This document shows positions 1-8,899 of a stretch of 64,000 bases of DNA, in pieces (positions within the stretch are counted from its first letter, which is position 1; each line of letters begins with the position of its first letter). Location: NCBI RefSeq assembly GCF_015265435.1, contig NZ_JABJWH010000005.1, forward strand, positions 1 to 64,000. The letters run 5' to 3'. A model generated the notes under the pieces. That model had not been told where the DNA came from. It ran no database searches and saw only the letters and a list, made by a program, of their open reading frames with translations. This DNA comes from Alloalcanivorax profundimaris (GTDB taxonomy: Bacteria > Pseudomonadota > Gammaproteobacteria > Pseudomonadales > Alcanivoracaceae). The position numbers and the translations under genes are program-made.

Positions 1-20
1 GTAGGATGATTTCGGCGCCG

Positions 21-77
21 GATCGCGGCTGAAGCCGCTCCTACGGGCACCTTGTAGGAGCGGCTTCAGCCGCGATC
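21..77. repeat. REP-like palindrome, perfect 24-bp arms
   Basis: Two perfectly complementary 24-nt arms (21-44 and 54-77) flank a 9-nt loop, forming a strong hairpin just upstream of the thioesterase gene. The core 'gtaggagcgg' followed by 'cttcagccgcgatc' is a sequence type commonly dispersed between genes in pseudomonads and relatives. Related copies lie at 2094-2190, 8860-8895 and 36867-36891. Inference: a REP-type extragenic palindrome. Its transposase is not in this window. Confidence 0.85.
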
Positions 78-100
78 GCGCCACGCCAAGGAGAAACGAA

Positions 101-535
101 ATGATCGAATGGGACCTGCCGGACGTCCACGAACTGGAAGTGGTGGTGGCGCCGGAATCCATCGACGTGCTGGGCCACGTCAACAACACCGAGTACCTGC
201 GCTACATGGAAAGGATCGCCTGGCAGCACACCCAGGTGCTGGGGCTGGGCTGGGACGAATACCAGCGCCTCAACCGCTGCATGGTGGCCCGCCACACGGA
301 GGTGGATTACCTGGCCCCGGCCTACGAGGGCGAGACCCTGCGGGTGGGCACCTGGATCGTGGAGAATGACCAGCGCATCACCATCACCCGCCGCTACCAG
401 ATCGTGCGCGAACGCGACGGCCTGACCCTGCTGCGCGGGCGCACCAAGTGGGTGTGCGTGGCCCTGGATTCCGGCAAGCCGCGCCGCATGCCGCCGGAAT
501 TCCTCAGCGGCTATCAGGTCACCGCCCACGAATAA
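101..535 (+). CDS. acyl-CoA thioesterase, 4HBT hotdog family (YbgC/FadM-like)
   Basis: A 144-residue single hotdog-fold protein. The motif with Asp22, Gly25-His26 and Asn28-Asn29 followed by Tyr32 (D..GHVNN..Y) is the 4-hydroxybenzoyl-CoA thioesterase active-site region. Members hydrolyse acyl-CoA thioesters, but the exact substrate cannot be read from sequence. Length is normal for the family. A purine-rich 'aaggag' lies 11 nt before the ATG. The gene sits 12 nt before uppP and may be co-transcribed with uppP and rsmJ. Confidence 0.85.
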   Translation: MIEWDLPDVHELEVVVAPESIDVLGHVNNTEYLRYMERIAWQHTQVLGLGWDEYQRLNRCMVARHTEVDYLAPAYEGETLRVGTWIVENDQRITITRRYQIVRERDGLTLLRGRTKWVCVALDSGKPRRMPPEFLSGYQVTAHE

Positions 536-547
536 GGACTTCATGGA

Positions 548-1345
548 ATGGACAATATTCAGGCGCTGATCCTGGCGCTGATTCAGGGACTGACGGAATT
601 CCTGCCGATCTCCAGCTCCGCCCATCTGATTCTGCCGTCCCAGGTGCTGGGCTGGCCGGACCAGGGCCTGGCGTTCGACGTGGCGGTGCATCTGGGCACC
701 CTGCTGGCGGTGGTGGTCTACTACCGCCGGGATCTGTGGGGCATGACCCGGGGCGCCGGCCAGGGCCTGGTGGAACGGCGCATGAACCCGGACCTGCGCC
801 TGGGCCTGCTGGTGGTGCTGGCCACCATTCCGGCGGTGGCGGCGGGCTTCCTGCTCAAGGATCTGATCGAGAACGAGCTGCGCTCGGCGGCGGTGATCGC
901 CACCACCACGGTGGTGTTCGGCGTCGCCCTGTGGCTGGCGGACGTGCTCGGCGCCCGCCGCCGGGGCGTGGACCAGGTGGGCGTGGGCAGCGCCCTGCTG
1001 ATCGGCCTGGCCCAGGCGGTGGCGCTGATTCCCGGCACCTCGCGCAGCGGCATCACCATCACCGCGGCCCTGGCGCTGGGCTTCCGCCGCGAGGACGCGG
1101 CGCGCTTTTCGTTCCTGATGTCGGTGCCGGTGATCCTGGGCGCCGGCCTGCTCAAGACCAAGGACCTGATCGACAGCCAGCAGGCGGTGGATTGGGCCCA
1201 CATGGCCCTGGGCGTGGCGGCGAGCGCGATCACCGCCTACCTGACCATCGTGTTCTTCCTGCGCCTGCTGGACCGGCTCGGCATGCTGCCGTTCATGGTC
1301 TACCGCCTGCTGCTGGGCGCCATTCTGTTTATCTGGTTCGTATGA
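548..1345 (+). CDS. uppP: undecaprenyl-diphosphatase UppP (BacA family)
   Basis: An integral inner-membrane phosphatase of 265 residues that converts undecaprenyl diphosphate to the monophosphate carrier used in peptidoglycan and O-antigen synthesis. The diagnostic motifs are present: Q13-GLT-E17 leading into FLPISSSAH (18-26), and PGTSRSG at 162-168. Hydrophobic segments fill the rest. The stop overlaps the rsmJ start by 4 nt (ATGA), so the two genes are translationally coupled. Confidence 0.95.
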   Translation: MDNIQALILALIQGLTEFLPISSSAHLILPSQVLGWPDQGLAFDVAVHLGTLLAVVVYYRRDLWGMTRGAGQGLVERRMNPDLRLGLLVVLATIPAVAAGFLLKDLIENELRSAAVIATTTVVFGVALWLADVLGARRRGVDQVGVGSALLIGLAQAVALIPGTSRSGITITAALALGFRREDAARFSFLMSVPVILGAGLLKTKDLIDSQQAVDWAHMALGVAASAITAYLTIVFFLRLLDRLGMLPFMVYRLLLGAILFIWFV

Positions 1346-2088
1346 GCGTGGCGGTGGGTTGCCTGCCCGGCGCCCCGGCGGTGGCCGGCGGCGAACCGGT
1401 GGCCACGGCGGACGAGGCCCGGGAGCGGGGCTTCGCCCTGGTGCTGGGCCCCGCCGGCGAGGACGGCGCCTTGTCCCTGTGGGACCCGGCGGCCCGGGCC
1501 ACGCCCCTGAAAGTGGATTTTCTCGGCGGCCGCCAGGGCTACCGGCTGGCCGCCGAGCGCGCCCGCCACGAGCGCCTGATCAAGGCCCTGGGCAAGCCCC
1601 GGGACGGTATTGACCGGGTGCTGGATCTGACCGCCGGCCTGGGCCGCGACGCCGCCCTGATGGCCGCCGCCGGCTTTGCGGTGACCCTGATGGAGCGCCA
1701 GCCGGTGCTGCACGCGCTGCTGGCGGACGGCCTGGCCCGGGCCGCCGGCACCGACCTGGCGGCGCGCCTGACCCTGCTGCCCGCCGGCGAGGCCAGCCAG
1801 GCGGCCTTACCCGCCGGGCCCTGGCACGCGGTGTATCTGGATCCCATGTTCCCGACGCGGGCCAAGAGCGCCGCCGTGAAGCAGGACCTGCAGTGGCTGC
1901 AGACGCTGTGCGCTTATCCGGACGCGGAGGAAGAGGCGGCGCTGCTGGCCCTGGCTCGGGCCCAGGACGCCCGCCGGGTGGTGGTGAAGCGCCCCCGCAA
2001 GGCACCGCCCCTGGCCGGCGTGGCGCCGCACCACGGCCACGAGGGCAAGACCGTACGCTTCGATGTTTATATGCCGTTGTCGCCGTAG
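1342..2088 (+). CDS. rsmJ: 16S rRNA (guanine1516-N2)-methyltransferase RsmJ
   Basis: A 248-residue protein of the RsmJ/YhiQ family, which methylates G1516 of 16S rRNA using S-adenosylmethionine. The SAM-binding loop DLTAGLGRD is at 95-103 and the catalytic-type motif DPMFP at 167-171. The frame stays open upstream through uppP, but similarity starts only at this ATG, which overlaps the uppP stop in an ATGA arrangement. The gene is followed directly by a REP palindrome. Confidence 0.92.
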   Translation: MSVAVGCLPGAPAVAGGEPVATADEARERGFALVLGPAGEDGALSLWDPAARATPLKVDFLGGRQGYRLAAERARHERLIKALGKPRDGIDRVLDLTAGLGRDAALMAAAGFAVTLMERQPVLHALLADGLARAAGTDLAARLTLLPAGEASQAALPAGPWHAVYLDPMFPTRAKSAAVKQDLQWLQTLCAYPDAEEEAALLALARAQDARRVVVKRPRKAPPLAGVAPHHGHEGKTVRFDVYMPLSP

Positions 2089-2093
2089 AGGCC

Positions 2094-2190
2094 GATCGCG
2101 ACTGAAGTCGCTCCTACCGCCTCCATCCAACCCCGGCGCTGCTCATTTGCGGTAGGAGCGACTGGGCGGCATTCCGCTTCAGTCGCGATC
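2094..2190. repeat. REP-like inverted repeat with 15-nt insert in right arm
   Basis: The left arm (2094-2117) matches the REP core at 21-77, with 'gactgaagtcg' replacing 'ggctgaagccg'. The right arm (2152-2190) carries an extra 15 nt beginning 'gggcggc' between 'gagcgact' and 'tcagtcgcgatc'. The same insert type recurs at 8860-8895. The element lies between the convergent rsmJ and plsB genes and may help end transcription from both sides. Confidence 0.75.
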
Positions 2191-2272
2191 CGCCCGGCGG
2201 CACTGACCGCGGACCGGCAGGCCTTGCGAACCCGCAGCGCCCGCCCTGCGTTTCTGCAACGGTGTTTTGAAG

Positions 2273-2307
2273 TTAGCTATTAACTATTCACTGTTAACTG
2301 TTCACTA
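2273..2307. repeat. five-unit degenerate heptamer tandem repeat
   Basis: Five consecutive 7-mers TTAGCTA, TTAACTA, TTCACTG, TTAACTG and TTCACTA fit a TTMRCTR consensus. The tract is strikingly AT-rich inside a GC-rich genome and lies in the gap between the convergent genes rsmJ and plsB. No coding or promoter role is evident. It could be a slippage-prone microsatellite. Confidence 0.8.
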
Positions 2308-2319
2308 AGGCGCGGCGGC

Positions 2320-4866
2320 CTATTTGCCCGCCTCAGTGCCTTTCGCCGGGTTGGCGTCCGCGGATTGTTCCTCTTCGGCGGTGCGGGCCAGGGCTTCCTC
2401 CAGCTGTGGCACCCGGGTGACGCGCTGGATCGCCTGGCTGATGTCCGGGCTGAGAATGCGCCGCGCCTCGTCGTCCAGGGCGCGCAGGTTGTCGCCGAAG
2501 TGCAGCTGGTCGTCGTCGTCCAGCCACACCAGCTCGGTGTCCAGCAGCTGGCGAATGAAGTTGCGCAGCACCACCTTGTCGAAGAACTCCGGTGAATTGA
2601 ACTCGTAGAGCAGCGACAGCCGCTGGGCGGTGTGGTGGGCCAGGTCGCCGAGCTGGTCGGCGGTGAGCCGGCCGTCGCCGTACTGCACCAGCAGGCGGAT
2701 GGTCAGGTAGTAGCGCTCCAGGGAGGGCATTACCGTCTGCCCCAGATGGGCGAGCATGTCCGAGGCGTGGGTGTGGATGGCGGCGCCGTGCAGGCAGTCG
2801 CCTTCCCGGTTCACCAGGCCGTGTTCCTCCAGCACCGTGGCGATGCGCTCCACCGCCGCGGTCAGGTCCTGGTCCTCGCGCCAGTGCAGGAAGTACTCGT
2901 TGCGGAAGAACGGGTAGAGCAGGGCGATCATGCTCTGCAGCACGTCCAGGCTGATGCTGCGGGCGTTGAGGAACAGCGAGCAGATCAGCCCGGGCAGGAT
3001 GAACAGGTGCAGGCTGTTGTTGCGCACATAGGCCATCTGCAGGGCGGTCTTGGGGTCGGTGGTGACCACGTCGCCCAGCGGGTGGGCCACGCGGATCAGG
3101 AACTCGTGCTCCAGCCCGTATTCAATGATGGTCTCGGCGTCGGTCTCCGCCAGCCGGGCGGTGTCGCTGTAGGGCGCCTCGCCGAGCAGGGTGATGTAGA
3201 GCTGCAGCTGCTGGCGCAGCTGCTGCAGGTCCATGGTGTGCTTGGGCGTGGCCAGCAACGCCAGGCTGATCAGGTTCACCGGGTTGGCCACGGCGGCGGC
3301 GTTGATGCCGGTGACCACGTCGCGGCCCAGGTCGTTCACGGTGTGCTTGAACCAGTCCGGCGTGTCGTTGATGGCCAGCTCCTCGTTGCGCCAGCCCTCC
3401 CGGTGATCGTCCAGGTAGTCCACCAGCTTGATCGGTTCGCCGAAGTTCACGTGCACCTGGCCGAAGTGGCTGCGCAGCACCTTCAGGGATTTGACCAGAC
3501 GGAAGATCGATTCCTTCTTCTTCTTGCCGCCGCCCAGCTCGCCCATGTAGGTGCCCGCCTCGATCACCTTCTCGTAGCCGATGTACACCGGCACGAAGGC
3601 GATCGGCTTGCGCGCGTCGCGCAGGAAACTGCGCACGGTCATCGCCAGCATGCCGGTGCGCGGCTGCAACATGCGCCCGGAGCGGCTGCGGCCCCCTTCC
3701 ACGAAGTACTCGATGGAGAAGCCCCGGGTGGTGATGCTGTGCAGGTATTCGTAGAACACCGCCGCGTAGAGCGGGTTGTCGCGGAAGCTGCGGCGCATGA
3801 AGAAGGCGCCGCCCCGGCGCAGGATGGTGCCCACCACCGGCAGGTTCAGGTTGATGCCGGCGGCGATGTGCGGCGGCACCAGGCCGTTGCGGTAGACCAC
3901 GAAACTGAGCAGCAGATAATCGATGTGGCTGCGGTGGCAGGGCACGTAGATCACTTCGTGGTCCCGGGCCACCTGGGTCAGGTGATCCAGGTTGTACAGG
4001 CGGATGCCGTCGTAAAGCCGGTTCCACAGCCAGTTCAGGAACAGCTCCAGGGAACGGATCACGGTGTGCGAATAGTCCGCGGCGATCTCCAGGGCATAGC
4101 CCCGGGCGCGGGCCATCACCTTGTCCTCGCTCTCGTTGTTCTCGGCGGCGGCCTCGGCGATCGCCTCGCGCACCGACGGTGCCTCCATGATGGCGTAGCT
4201 CAGGGTGCGGCGGTGGGACAGGTCCGGGCCGATGGCCGCTTCCTGCTGGCGGCGGAAATGCACGCGCAGAATGCGCGAGGTCTTGCGCACCACCTGGTCG
4301 TCGGAGCGGCACTGCTCCATCACCTGGCGCAGGGACACCGGCGAACTGAACTGCACGTACAGGTCGCGGCCCTGGGTCAGGATGATCAGGAATTTCTTGA
4401 TCAGGCCCGGCGGCGACCAGTTGTTGGAGAAGATGATCCGCCACAGGGAGCTTTCCTTCTCCGGCTGGCGGCCCCAGAACACCGACACCGGCACCAGCTG
4501 CACGTCCAGATCCGGATTCTGCTTGAGCCCGGCCACCAGCCGCTGAAGCCGCGCCGGGGTGATCGCCCGGCGCTGTCGCGCCACCGACATCTCGCGCTTG
4601 TAAACGTGGAAATAGCTGCGCGACAGATGCTGCTTGCCCAGCGTCAGCGACGCCTTGGGCGCGCTCAGGCCCAGCCGCCGGGCCGCCTGGTCCGCCACCG
4701 CGGCGTCCGCCACGGAACGGTCGCGCAGCACGTACACCACGGGTTTGTTGGGATCCAGCTGCAGTTCCTCCGGGTCGCCGGGCAGTGCCCGGATCCGGGT
4801 GCACAGGCGCATGAACGCGCGGATCAGCAGGAAGAAGAGTCGGTCCAGTCCTAACCAGGGCGTCAT
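2320..4866 (-). CDS. plsB: glycerol-3-phosphate 1-O-acyltransferase PlsB
   Basis: An 848-residue membrane-associated acyltransferase that makes lysophosphatidic acid from glycerol-3-phosphate and acyl-ACP/acyl-CoA, the first step of phospholipid synthesis. The catalytic HX4D motif is H311-RSHI-D316 and the substrate-binding block is E390-GGRSRSG. The frame is open for 31 more codons upstream, but MTPWLGLDRLFF gives the usual PlsB N-terminus and length. The gene converges with rsmJ and diverges from the peroxidase gene. Confidence 0.93.
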   Translation of the reverse strand: MTPWLGLDRLFFLLIRAFMRLCTRIRALPGDPEELQLDPNKPVVYVLRDRSVADAAVADQAARRLGLSAPKASLTLGKQHLSRSYFHVYKREMSVARQRRAITPARLQRLVAGLKQNPDLDVQLVPVSVFWGRQPEKESSLWRIIFSNNWSPPGLIKKFLIILTQGRDLYVQFSSPVSLRQVMEQCRSDDQVVRKTSRILRVHFRRQQEAAIGPDLSHRRTLSYAIMEAPSVREAIAEAAAENNESEDKVMARARGYALEIAADYSHTVIRSLELFLNWLWNRLYDGIRLYNLDHLTQVARDHEVIYVPCHRSHIDYLLLSFVVYRNGLVPPHIAAGINLNLPVVGTILRRGGAFFMRRSFRDNPLYAAVFYEYLHSITTRGFSIEYFVEGGRSRSGRMLQPRTGMLAMTVRSFLRDARKPIAFVPVYIGYEKVIEAGTYMGELGGGKKKKESIFRLVKSLKVLRSHFGQVHVNFGEPIKLVDYLDDHREGWRNEELAINDTPDWFKHTVNDLGRDVVTGINAAAVANPVNLISLALLATPKHTMDLQQLRQQLQLYITLLGEAPYSDTARLAETDAETIIEYGLEHEFLIRVAHPLGDVVTTDPKTALQMAYVRNNSLHLFILPGLICSLFLNARSISLDVLQSMIALLYPFFRNEYFLHWREDQDLTAAVERIATVLEEHGLVNREGDCLHGAAIHTHASDMLAHLGQTVMPSLERYYLTIRLLVQYGDGRLTADQLGDLAHHTAQRLSLLYEFNSPEFFDKVVLRNFIRQLLDTELVWLDDDDQLHFGDNLRALDDEARRILSPDISQAIQRVTRVPQLEEALARTAEEEQSADANPAKGTEAGK

Positions 4867-5023
4867 AGGGGCCAAAATCGTGGCGAATGGACCGCCGATT
4901 CTACCTAAGGAGGGCGGTCTCGCGCACCACCGTATGTCGTACTGGCGCGCGGCTGGCACGGCGCCGGAGCCCGGTCTAGAATTCCGGCCTCAACGATTCA
5001 ATACAGAACAAGGGGGAAGCCAG

Positions 5024-5893
5024 GTGTCAGAGCATCAGGCGGGGATTTTCGACCGCAGCTACACCCAGCATTTGTTTCTCGAGTACGCCCTCGGCGGCGG
5101 CCACGACAAGAATCGCATCCGCCGGGCCCTGCGCCAGGCCCTGGCCCTGGCCGGCGAGCGCACGCCGGTGCTGGTGGCCTTCGGCCCCGGGCTCTGGTCG
5201 CGCCTGTCCTCGGACTTTGATTTCCCCGCCTTCTACCTGGAGGGCCAGGTGCCCGCCACCCAGGGCGACCTGTTCGTCTGGGTGCAGGCGGACAACCGCA
5301 GCGACCTGTTCGACACCGGCCTGGCGGTGCACCGCCAACTGCGCGATGAACTGGCCCTGCAACTGGAGGTGGAAGCCTTCGTCTACCACGACCTGCGCGA
5401 CCTGAGCGGCTTCGTCGATGGCATCGGCAACCCGGAAGGGGAGGCCGCCCGCCAGGCCGCCATCATCCCCGACCCCCATCCCGCCGCCGGCGGCAGCTGG
5501 GTGCTCAGCCAGAAATGGGTGCACGCCGGCCTGGAGGCTTTCCACGAAATGCCGGTGGCCGACCAGGAAAACGTGTTCGGCCGCACCAAGGCCGACGCCG
5601 TGGAATTCGACGACGAACGCATGCCGGACAACGCCCACGTGGGCCGCACCGACGTGGACCGCGACGGCGTGCCGCAGAAAATCTGGCGCCGCTCCGTGCC
5701 CTACGGCTCCACCACCGAGCACGGCCTGTATTTCCTCGCCTTCAGCTGCGAACTGGACCGCTTCGATTACCTGCTGCGGCGCATGTACGGCCTCACCGAG
5801 GACGGCGTCCGCGACCGCATGCTGGACTTCACCCACCCGGTGACCAGCTCCTGGTGGTACGCCCCCACCCGGGAGTGGCTGGCGGCGCTTTGA
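5024..5893 (+). CDS. Dyp-type peroxidase (YfeX-like)
   Basis: A 289-residue haem peroxidase of the dye-decolourising family. The signature GFVDG (129-133, catalytic Asp132) and a likely proximal haem ligand His205 in the AHVGRTDVD block are visible. There is no signal peptide, so it is probably cytoplasmic like YfeX. The frame is open far upstream, but the GTG at 5024, 5 nt after 'agggggaag', has the only good ribosome site. The stop TGA overlaps a possible TTG start of the next gene. Confidence 0.88.
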   Translation: MSEHQAGIFDRSYTQHLFLEYALGGGHDKNRIRRALRQALALAGERTPVLVAFGPGLWSRLSSDFDFPAFYLEGQVPATQGDLFVWVQADNRSDLFDTGLAVHRQLRDELALQLEVEAFVYHDLRDLSGFVDGIGNPEGEAARQAAIIPDPHPAAGGSWVLSQKWVHAGLEAFHEMPVADQENVFGRTKADAVEFDDERMPDNAHVGRTDVDRDGVPQKIWRRSVPYGSTTEHGLYFLAFSCELDRFDYLLRRMYGLTEDGVRDRMLDFTHPVTSSWWYAPTREWLAAL

Positions 5894-6834
5894 ATTATCG
5901 GACGCGGCCGCCGACCTCCCCGCCACCGGCGTCGACCACTGCGCCTTCGGCGCCGCCGGGTCTGCCCGCCACGGCGCTCGCCCGCCGCCCGCCCAGGCCC
6001 TGGCTGGGCATCGCCCTGATGGCCGCTGGCGTCATGACCCTGCCGCTCATGGATGGCCTGGCCAAGTCCCTCAGCGAGCAGTACCACGTGGTCCAGGTCA
6101 CCTGGGCCCGCTACCTGTTCCACTTCCTGCTGCTCGGCGCGCTGCTGCTCTGGCGCCTGCGCCCCCGGGACCTGATCCCCCGCCACCTGGGCATGCAAAC
6201 CCTGCGCAGCGCCTGCCTGCTGCTCACCACCCTGGGCTACTTTGGCGCCCTGGCGTACCTGCCCATGGCCAACGCCCTGGCCCTGGTCTTCATCGGCCCC
6301 CTCGCCAGCACCGCCCTGGCGCCGCTGATCCTCGGCGAAAGCGCCGGCCCGCGCCGCTGGGTCGCCGTGGCGATCGGCTTCGCCGGCACCCTGGTGGTGA
6401 TCCGCCCCGGCGTCGGCGCCTTCCACTGGGCCAGCCTGCTGGCCCTCGGCGCCGGCCTCAGCTACGCCTTCTACCAACTCACCACCCGCCGCCTCGCCGG
6501 CAGCGGCCGCCCCTCGGTAACCCTGTTCTACACCGCCGTGTTCGGCCTCGCCGTGCTCAGCCTGATCGTCCCCGCCACCTGGCGCGCCCCGGACCCCGCC
6601 GGCTGGGCCCTGATGCTGCTCATGGGCGCCATTGGCGCCTGCGCCCACTTCCTCATCATCCGTGCCTTCGAATACGCCGCCGCCCCCATTCTCGCCCCGG
6701 TGAGCTACATGGAAATGGTCTCCGCGGTCCTCATCGGCTGGCTCATCTTCGGCGACTTCCCCGACCCCTGGACCTGGCTCGGCATCGGCCTGATCACCGG
6801 CAGCGGCCTGCTGATTCTGGTTTGGGATCGGTAG
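5890..6834 (+). CDS. EamA/DMT-family inner-membrane transporter
   Basis: A hydrophobic protein with about ten predicted transmembrane segments in two EamA repeats, typical of the drug/metabolite transporter superfamily. Substrate unknown. The first membrane segment (LGIALMAAGVM...) begins well before the first in-frame ATG (6019). The likely start is therefore TTG 5890, overlapping the peroxidase stop, which gives 314 residues with a Pro/Ala-rich N-terminus. The start is uncertain. The gene converges with the aldehyde dehydrogenase. Confidence 0.75.
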   Translation: MNYRTRPPTSPPPASTTAPSAPPGLPATALARRPPRPWLGIALMAAGVMTLPLMDGLAKSLSEQYHVVQVTWARYLFHFLLLGALLLWRLRPRDLIPRHLGMQTLRSACLLLTTLGYFGALAYLPMANALALVFIGPLASTALAPLILGESAGPRRWVAVAIGFAGTLVVIRPGVGAFHWASLLALGAGLSYAFYQLTTRRLAGSGRPSVTLFYTAVFGLAVLSLIVPATWRAPDPAGWALMLLMGAIGACAHFLIIRAFEYAAAPILAPVSYMEMVSAVLIGWLIFGDFPDPWTWLGIGLITGSGLLILVWDR

Positions 6835-6862
6835 GGGCGGGCTCGTTCAGGCTGGCGGGACC

Positions 6863-8449
6863 CTAATCCACCTTCCATTTGCTGAACATCTTGCGGAGCA
6901 GGAAGGGCGTCAGCTTGAGGCTGGCGCCGAGCCATTTCAGGGGGCCGCGGGGGAAGGCGAAGTGCAGGGCGTTGAGCAGGCCCCGGTAGGTGGCCTGGTC
7001 GAAGGGGTACCACCAGAGGTTGCGTTTGGCGGGGAGCCGGTCCCAGTTGATGACCTTGGCGTTGGTCATTTCCAGCAGGCCTTCCGGGCCGTGGGTGCGG
7101 CCGATGCCGGATTCCTTCCAGCCGCCCCAGGGGGCTTCGGAGAGGCCGTGGGTGTAGAGGTGGTCGTTGAGGGTGGTGACGCCGGTTTCCAGGCGGGCGG
7201 CGAGGGCGCGGCCTTTGCGGGTGTCGCGGGTCCAGATCGAGGAGGTGAGCGCCAGGTTGGAGGCGTTGGCGCGGGCGATGGCCTGTTCCGCGTCGGTGAC
7301 CCTTTCCACGGCGACGATGGGGCCGAAGGTTTCCTCGCACACGGTGAGCATGGTGTCGTTGACGCCGGTGAGCAGGGTGGCGGGGAAGAAGTAGCCGTGT
7401 TCCACGTCGCCCACCGGTTGCGATTGGGCTTCGATGCGCGCGCCCTTGGCGAGGGCGTCTTCCAGGTGTTGTTGCACGGTGCGCAGCTGGCCTTCGGTGG
7501 TGAGGCTGCCGATGTCCACGGTGACGCCGTCGCGCTGGCCGGGGCCGTGGCGCAGGGCGCGGGTTTTCTTGGCGAGCAGGGCGACGAAGTCGTCGTAGGC
7601 GCTGTCTTCCACGTAGATGCGTTCCACGCCGCCGCAGCTTTGCCCGGCGTTCTGGTAGCCGGCCCAGGCGGCGCCGTTGGTGGCGCGCTCCAGGTCGGCG
7701 TCGGCGAGCACGATCATGGGATCGTTGCCGCCCAGTTCCAGGGACACCGGGGTGAGGGTTTGCGCGGCCTGGGCCATGAGGGTTTTGCCGGCGGGCACGC
7801 TGCCGGTGAAGAACAGCTTGTCGATGCCGTTCTCGAAGAAGGCGGTGGCCACTTGCGAGCCGGAGCCGACGATGTGCTGGAACAGGCCCTCGGGCAGCTC
7901 GCCGGCGTCGACGATGCGTTCGATGGCGCGGCCCACGGCGGGGGTGGCGGCGGCCACCTTGAGCAGCACGGCGTTGCCGGCCATCAGGCCCATGACGATT
8001 TCGCCGAAGGGGATGGAGAGCGGGTAGTTCCAGGGGCTGATGATGCCCACCACGCCCAGGGGCAGGTGTTCCACCGTGGTGCTTTTGTTGGCGAACAGCA
8101 GGTGGCCGCCGGGGCGCCGTTGGCGGGCCAGCACCTTGCCGGCGTGTTTGCCGTACCAGTTGCAGGCGAGGGCGCAGGGCAGTACTTCCGTGGCCAGGGC
8201 GTCGACCCGGGTTTTGCCGTTGCTGTCGCTGACGATGGTGGCCAGGTCGTCGGCGCGGTCGACGATGTAGTCGCGCATCAGGCGCAGGTGGCGGGCCCGT
8301 TCCTTGAAGCTCTTGGCGGCCCAGCGGCGTTGGGCGGCGCGGGCCTTGGCGAGGCGGGCGGGCAGAGTGGCCAGGTCGGTGTGGTTGAGTTCGGCCACGG
8401 CGGCACCGGTGGCCGGGTTGTAGTCGGTGAGGGTCTGTTCGGCGGTCAT
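6863..8449 (-). CDS. aldehyde dehydrogenase family protein with C-terminal extension
   Basis: A 528-residue NAD(P)-dependent aldehyde dehydrogenase. Catalytic Cys272 lies in GQSCGG and general base Glu238 in LELGGN. ISPWNYP and the EETFGPI motif are also present. The last ~50 residues, after the normal end of the fold, are rich in Trp, Phe, Lys and Leu and could anchor the enzyme to membrane. Substrate not predictable, though fatty or succinic semialdehyde types are plausible. The ATG at 8449 is preceded by GGGAG, so the longer open frame to 8644 is not used. Confidence 0.85.
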   Translation of the reverse strand: MTAEQTLTDYNPATGAAVAELNHTDLATLPARLAKARAAQRRWAAKSFKERARHLRLMRDYIVDRADDLATIVSDSNGKTRVDALATEVLPCALACNWYGKHAGKVLARQRRPGGHLLFANKSTTVEHLPLGVVGIISPWNYPLSIPFGEIVMGLMAGNAVLLKVAAATPAVGRAIERIVDAGELPEGLFQHIVGSGSQVATAFFENGIDKLFFTGSVPAGKTLMAQAAQTLTPVSLELGGNDPMIVLADADLERATNGAAWAGYQNAGQSCGGVERIYVEDSAYDDFVALLAKKTRALRHGPGQRDGVTVDIGSLTTEGQLRTVQQHLEDALAKGARIEAQSQPVGDVEHGYFFPATLLTGVNDTMLTVCEETFGPIVAVERVTDAEQAIARANASNLALTSSIWTRDTRKGRALAARLETGVTTLNDHLYTHGLSEAPWGGWKESGIGRTHGPEGLLEMTNAKVINWDRLPAKRNLWWYPFDQATYRGLLNALHFAFPRGPLKWLGASLKLTPFLLRKMFSKWKVD

Positions 8450-8627
8450 GGAACACTCCCGTTGGCGGAGGGCGGCAAAGGCGCCAGCAGAGCATAACGC
8501 CGGGCGCTCTGGAATGGCGAGCCGGCGGCGGGCGGCGGCGCCGGCGTCAAAGGCGCCGGGGGCGGCTGGCGCGGGGTGCGCGGGCTTGCGATACTCGCGG
8601 CATCGAAGGAAGAGGACGACGAAGCCG

Positions 8628-8843
8628 ATGGTTGAAGAGTACAACTACGTTCAGTGGGCGCCGCTGGCCGGGACCTGGATTCTGGTGTGCACCCTGTTGA
8701 GTTTTTTGATCGCACGGCACAAGGGGATGAAGCCTTTGGTGCCCACCGTGGCCGGGTTCGTGGCGGCGTTTATTCCGATCGTGGGGCTGATTTATCTGTT
8801 TGTGCTGGGGATGCGGGAGACGCCGGGGCGCGGTAAAGGATGA
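8628..8843 (+). CDS. small two-helix membrane protein, unknown function
   Basis: A 71-residue protein starting MVEEYNYVQW with two hydrophobic helices (about residues 12-28 and 39-60) separated by a short basic loop, ending in a charged tail. A GGAAGAGGA ribosome site precedes the ATG at 8628. I do not recognise a characterised family. It diverges from the aldehyde dehydrogenase and is followed by a REP copy. Confidence 0.65.
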   Translation: MVEEYNYVQWAPLAGTWILVCTLLSFLIARHKGMKPLVPTVAGFVAAFIPIVGLIYLFVLGMRETPGRGKG

Positions 8844-8859
8844 GGTGCCGGTAGAGGGT

Positions 8860-8895
8860 ATCGCGACTGGGCGGCACTGCGCTTCAGCCGCGATC
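8860..8895. repeat. REP-like half element with the 15-nt insert
   Basis: Carries 'atcgcgact', then a 15-nt insert beginning gggcggc, then 'tcagccgcgatc'. This is the same rearranged arm as at 2152-2190, with small base changes. It sits between the small membrane protein gene and the convergent dapE. Confidence 0.7.
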
Positions 8896-8899
8896 GTCG

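Noticed and set aside
448-1341. Upstream in-frame extension of rsmJ through uppP
   Set aside because: The extension is the wrong-frame translation of uppP. RsmJ similarity begins at 1342 with an ATGA overlap.
5515-5889. In-frame upstream extension of the EamA transporter into the peroxidase gene
   Set aside because: Shadow translation of the peroxidase. The transporter's first membrane helix begins after 5890.
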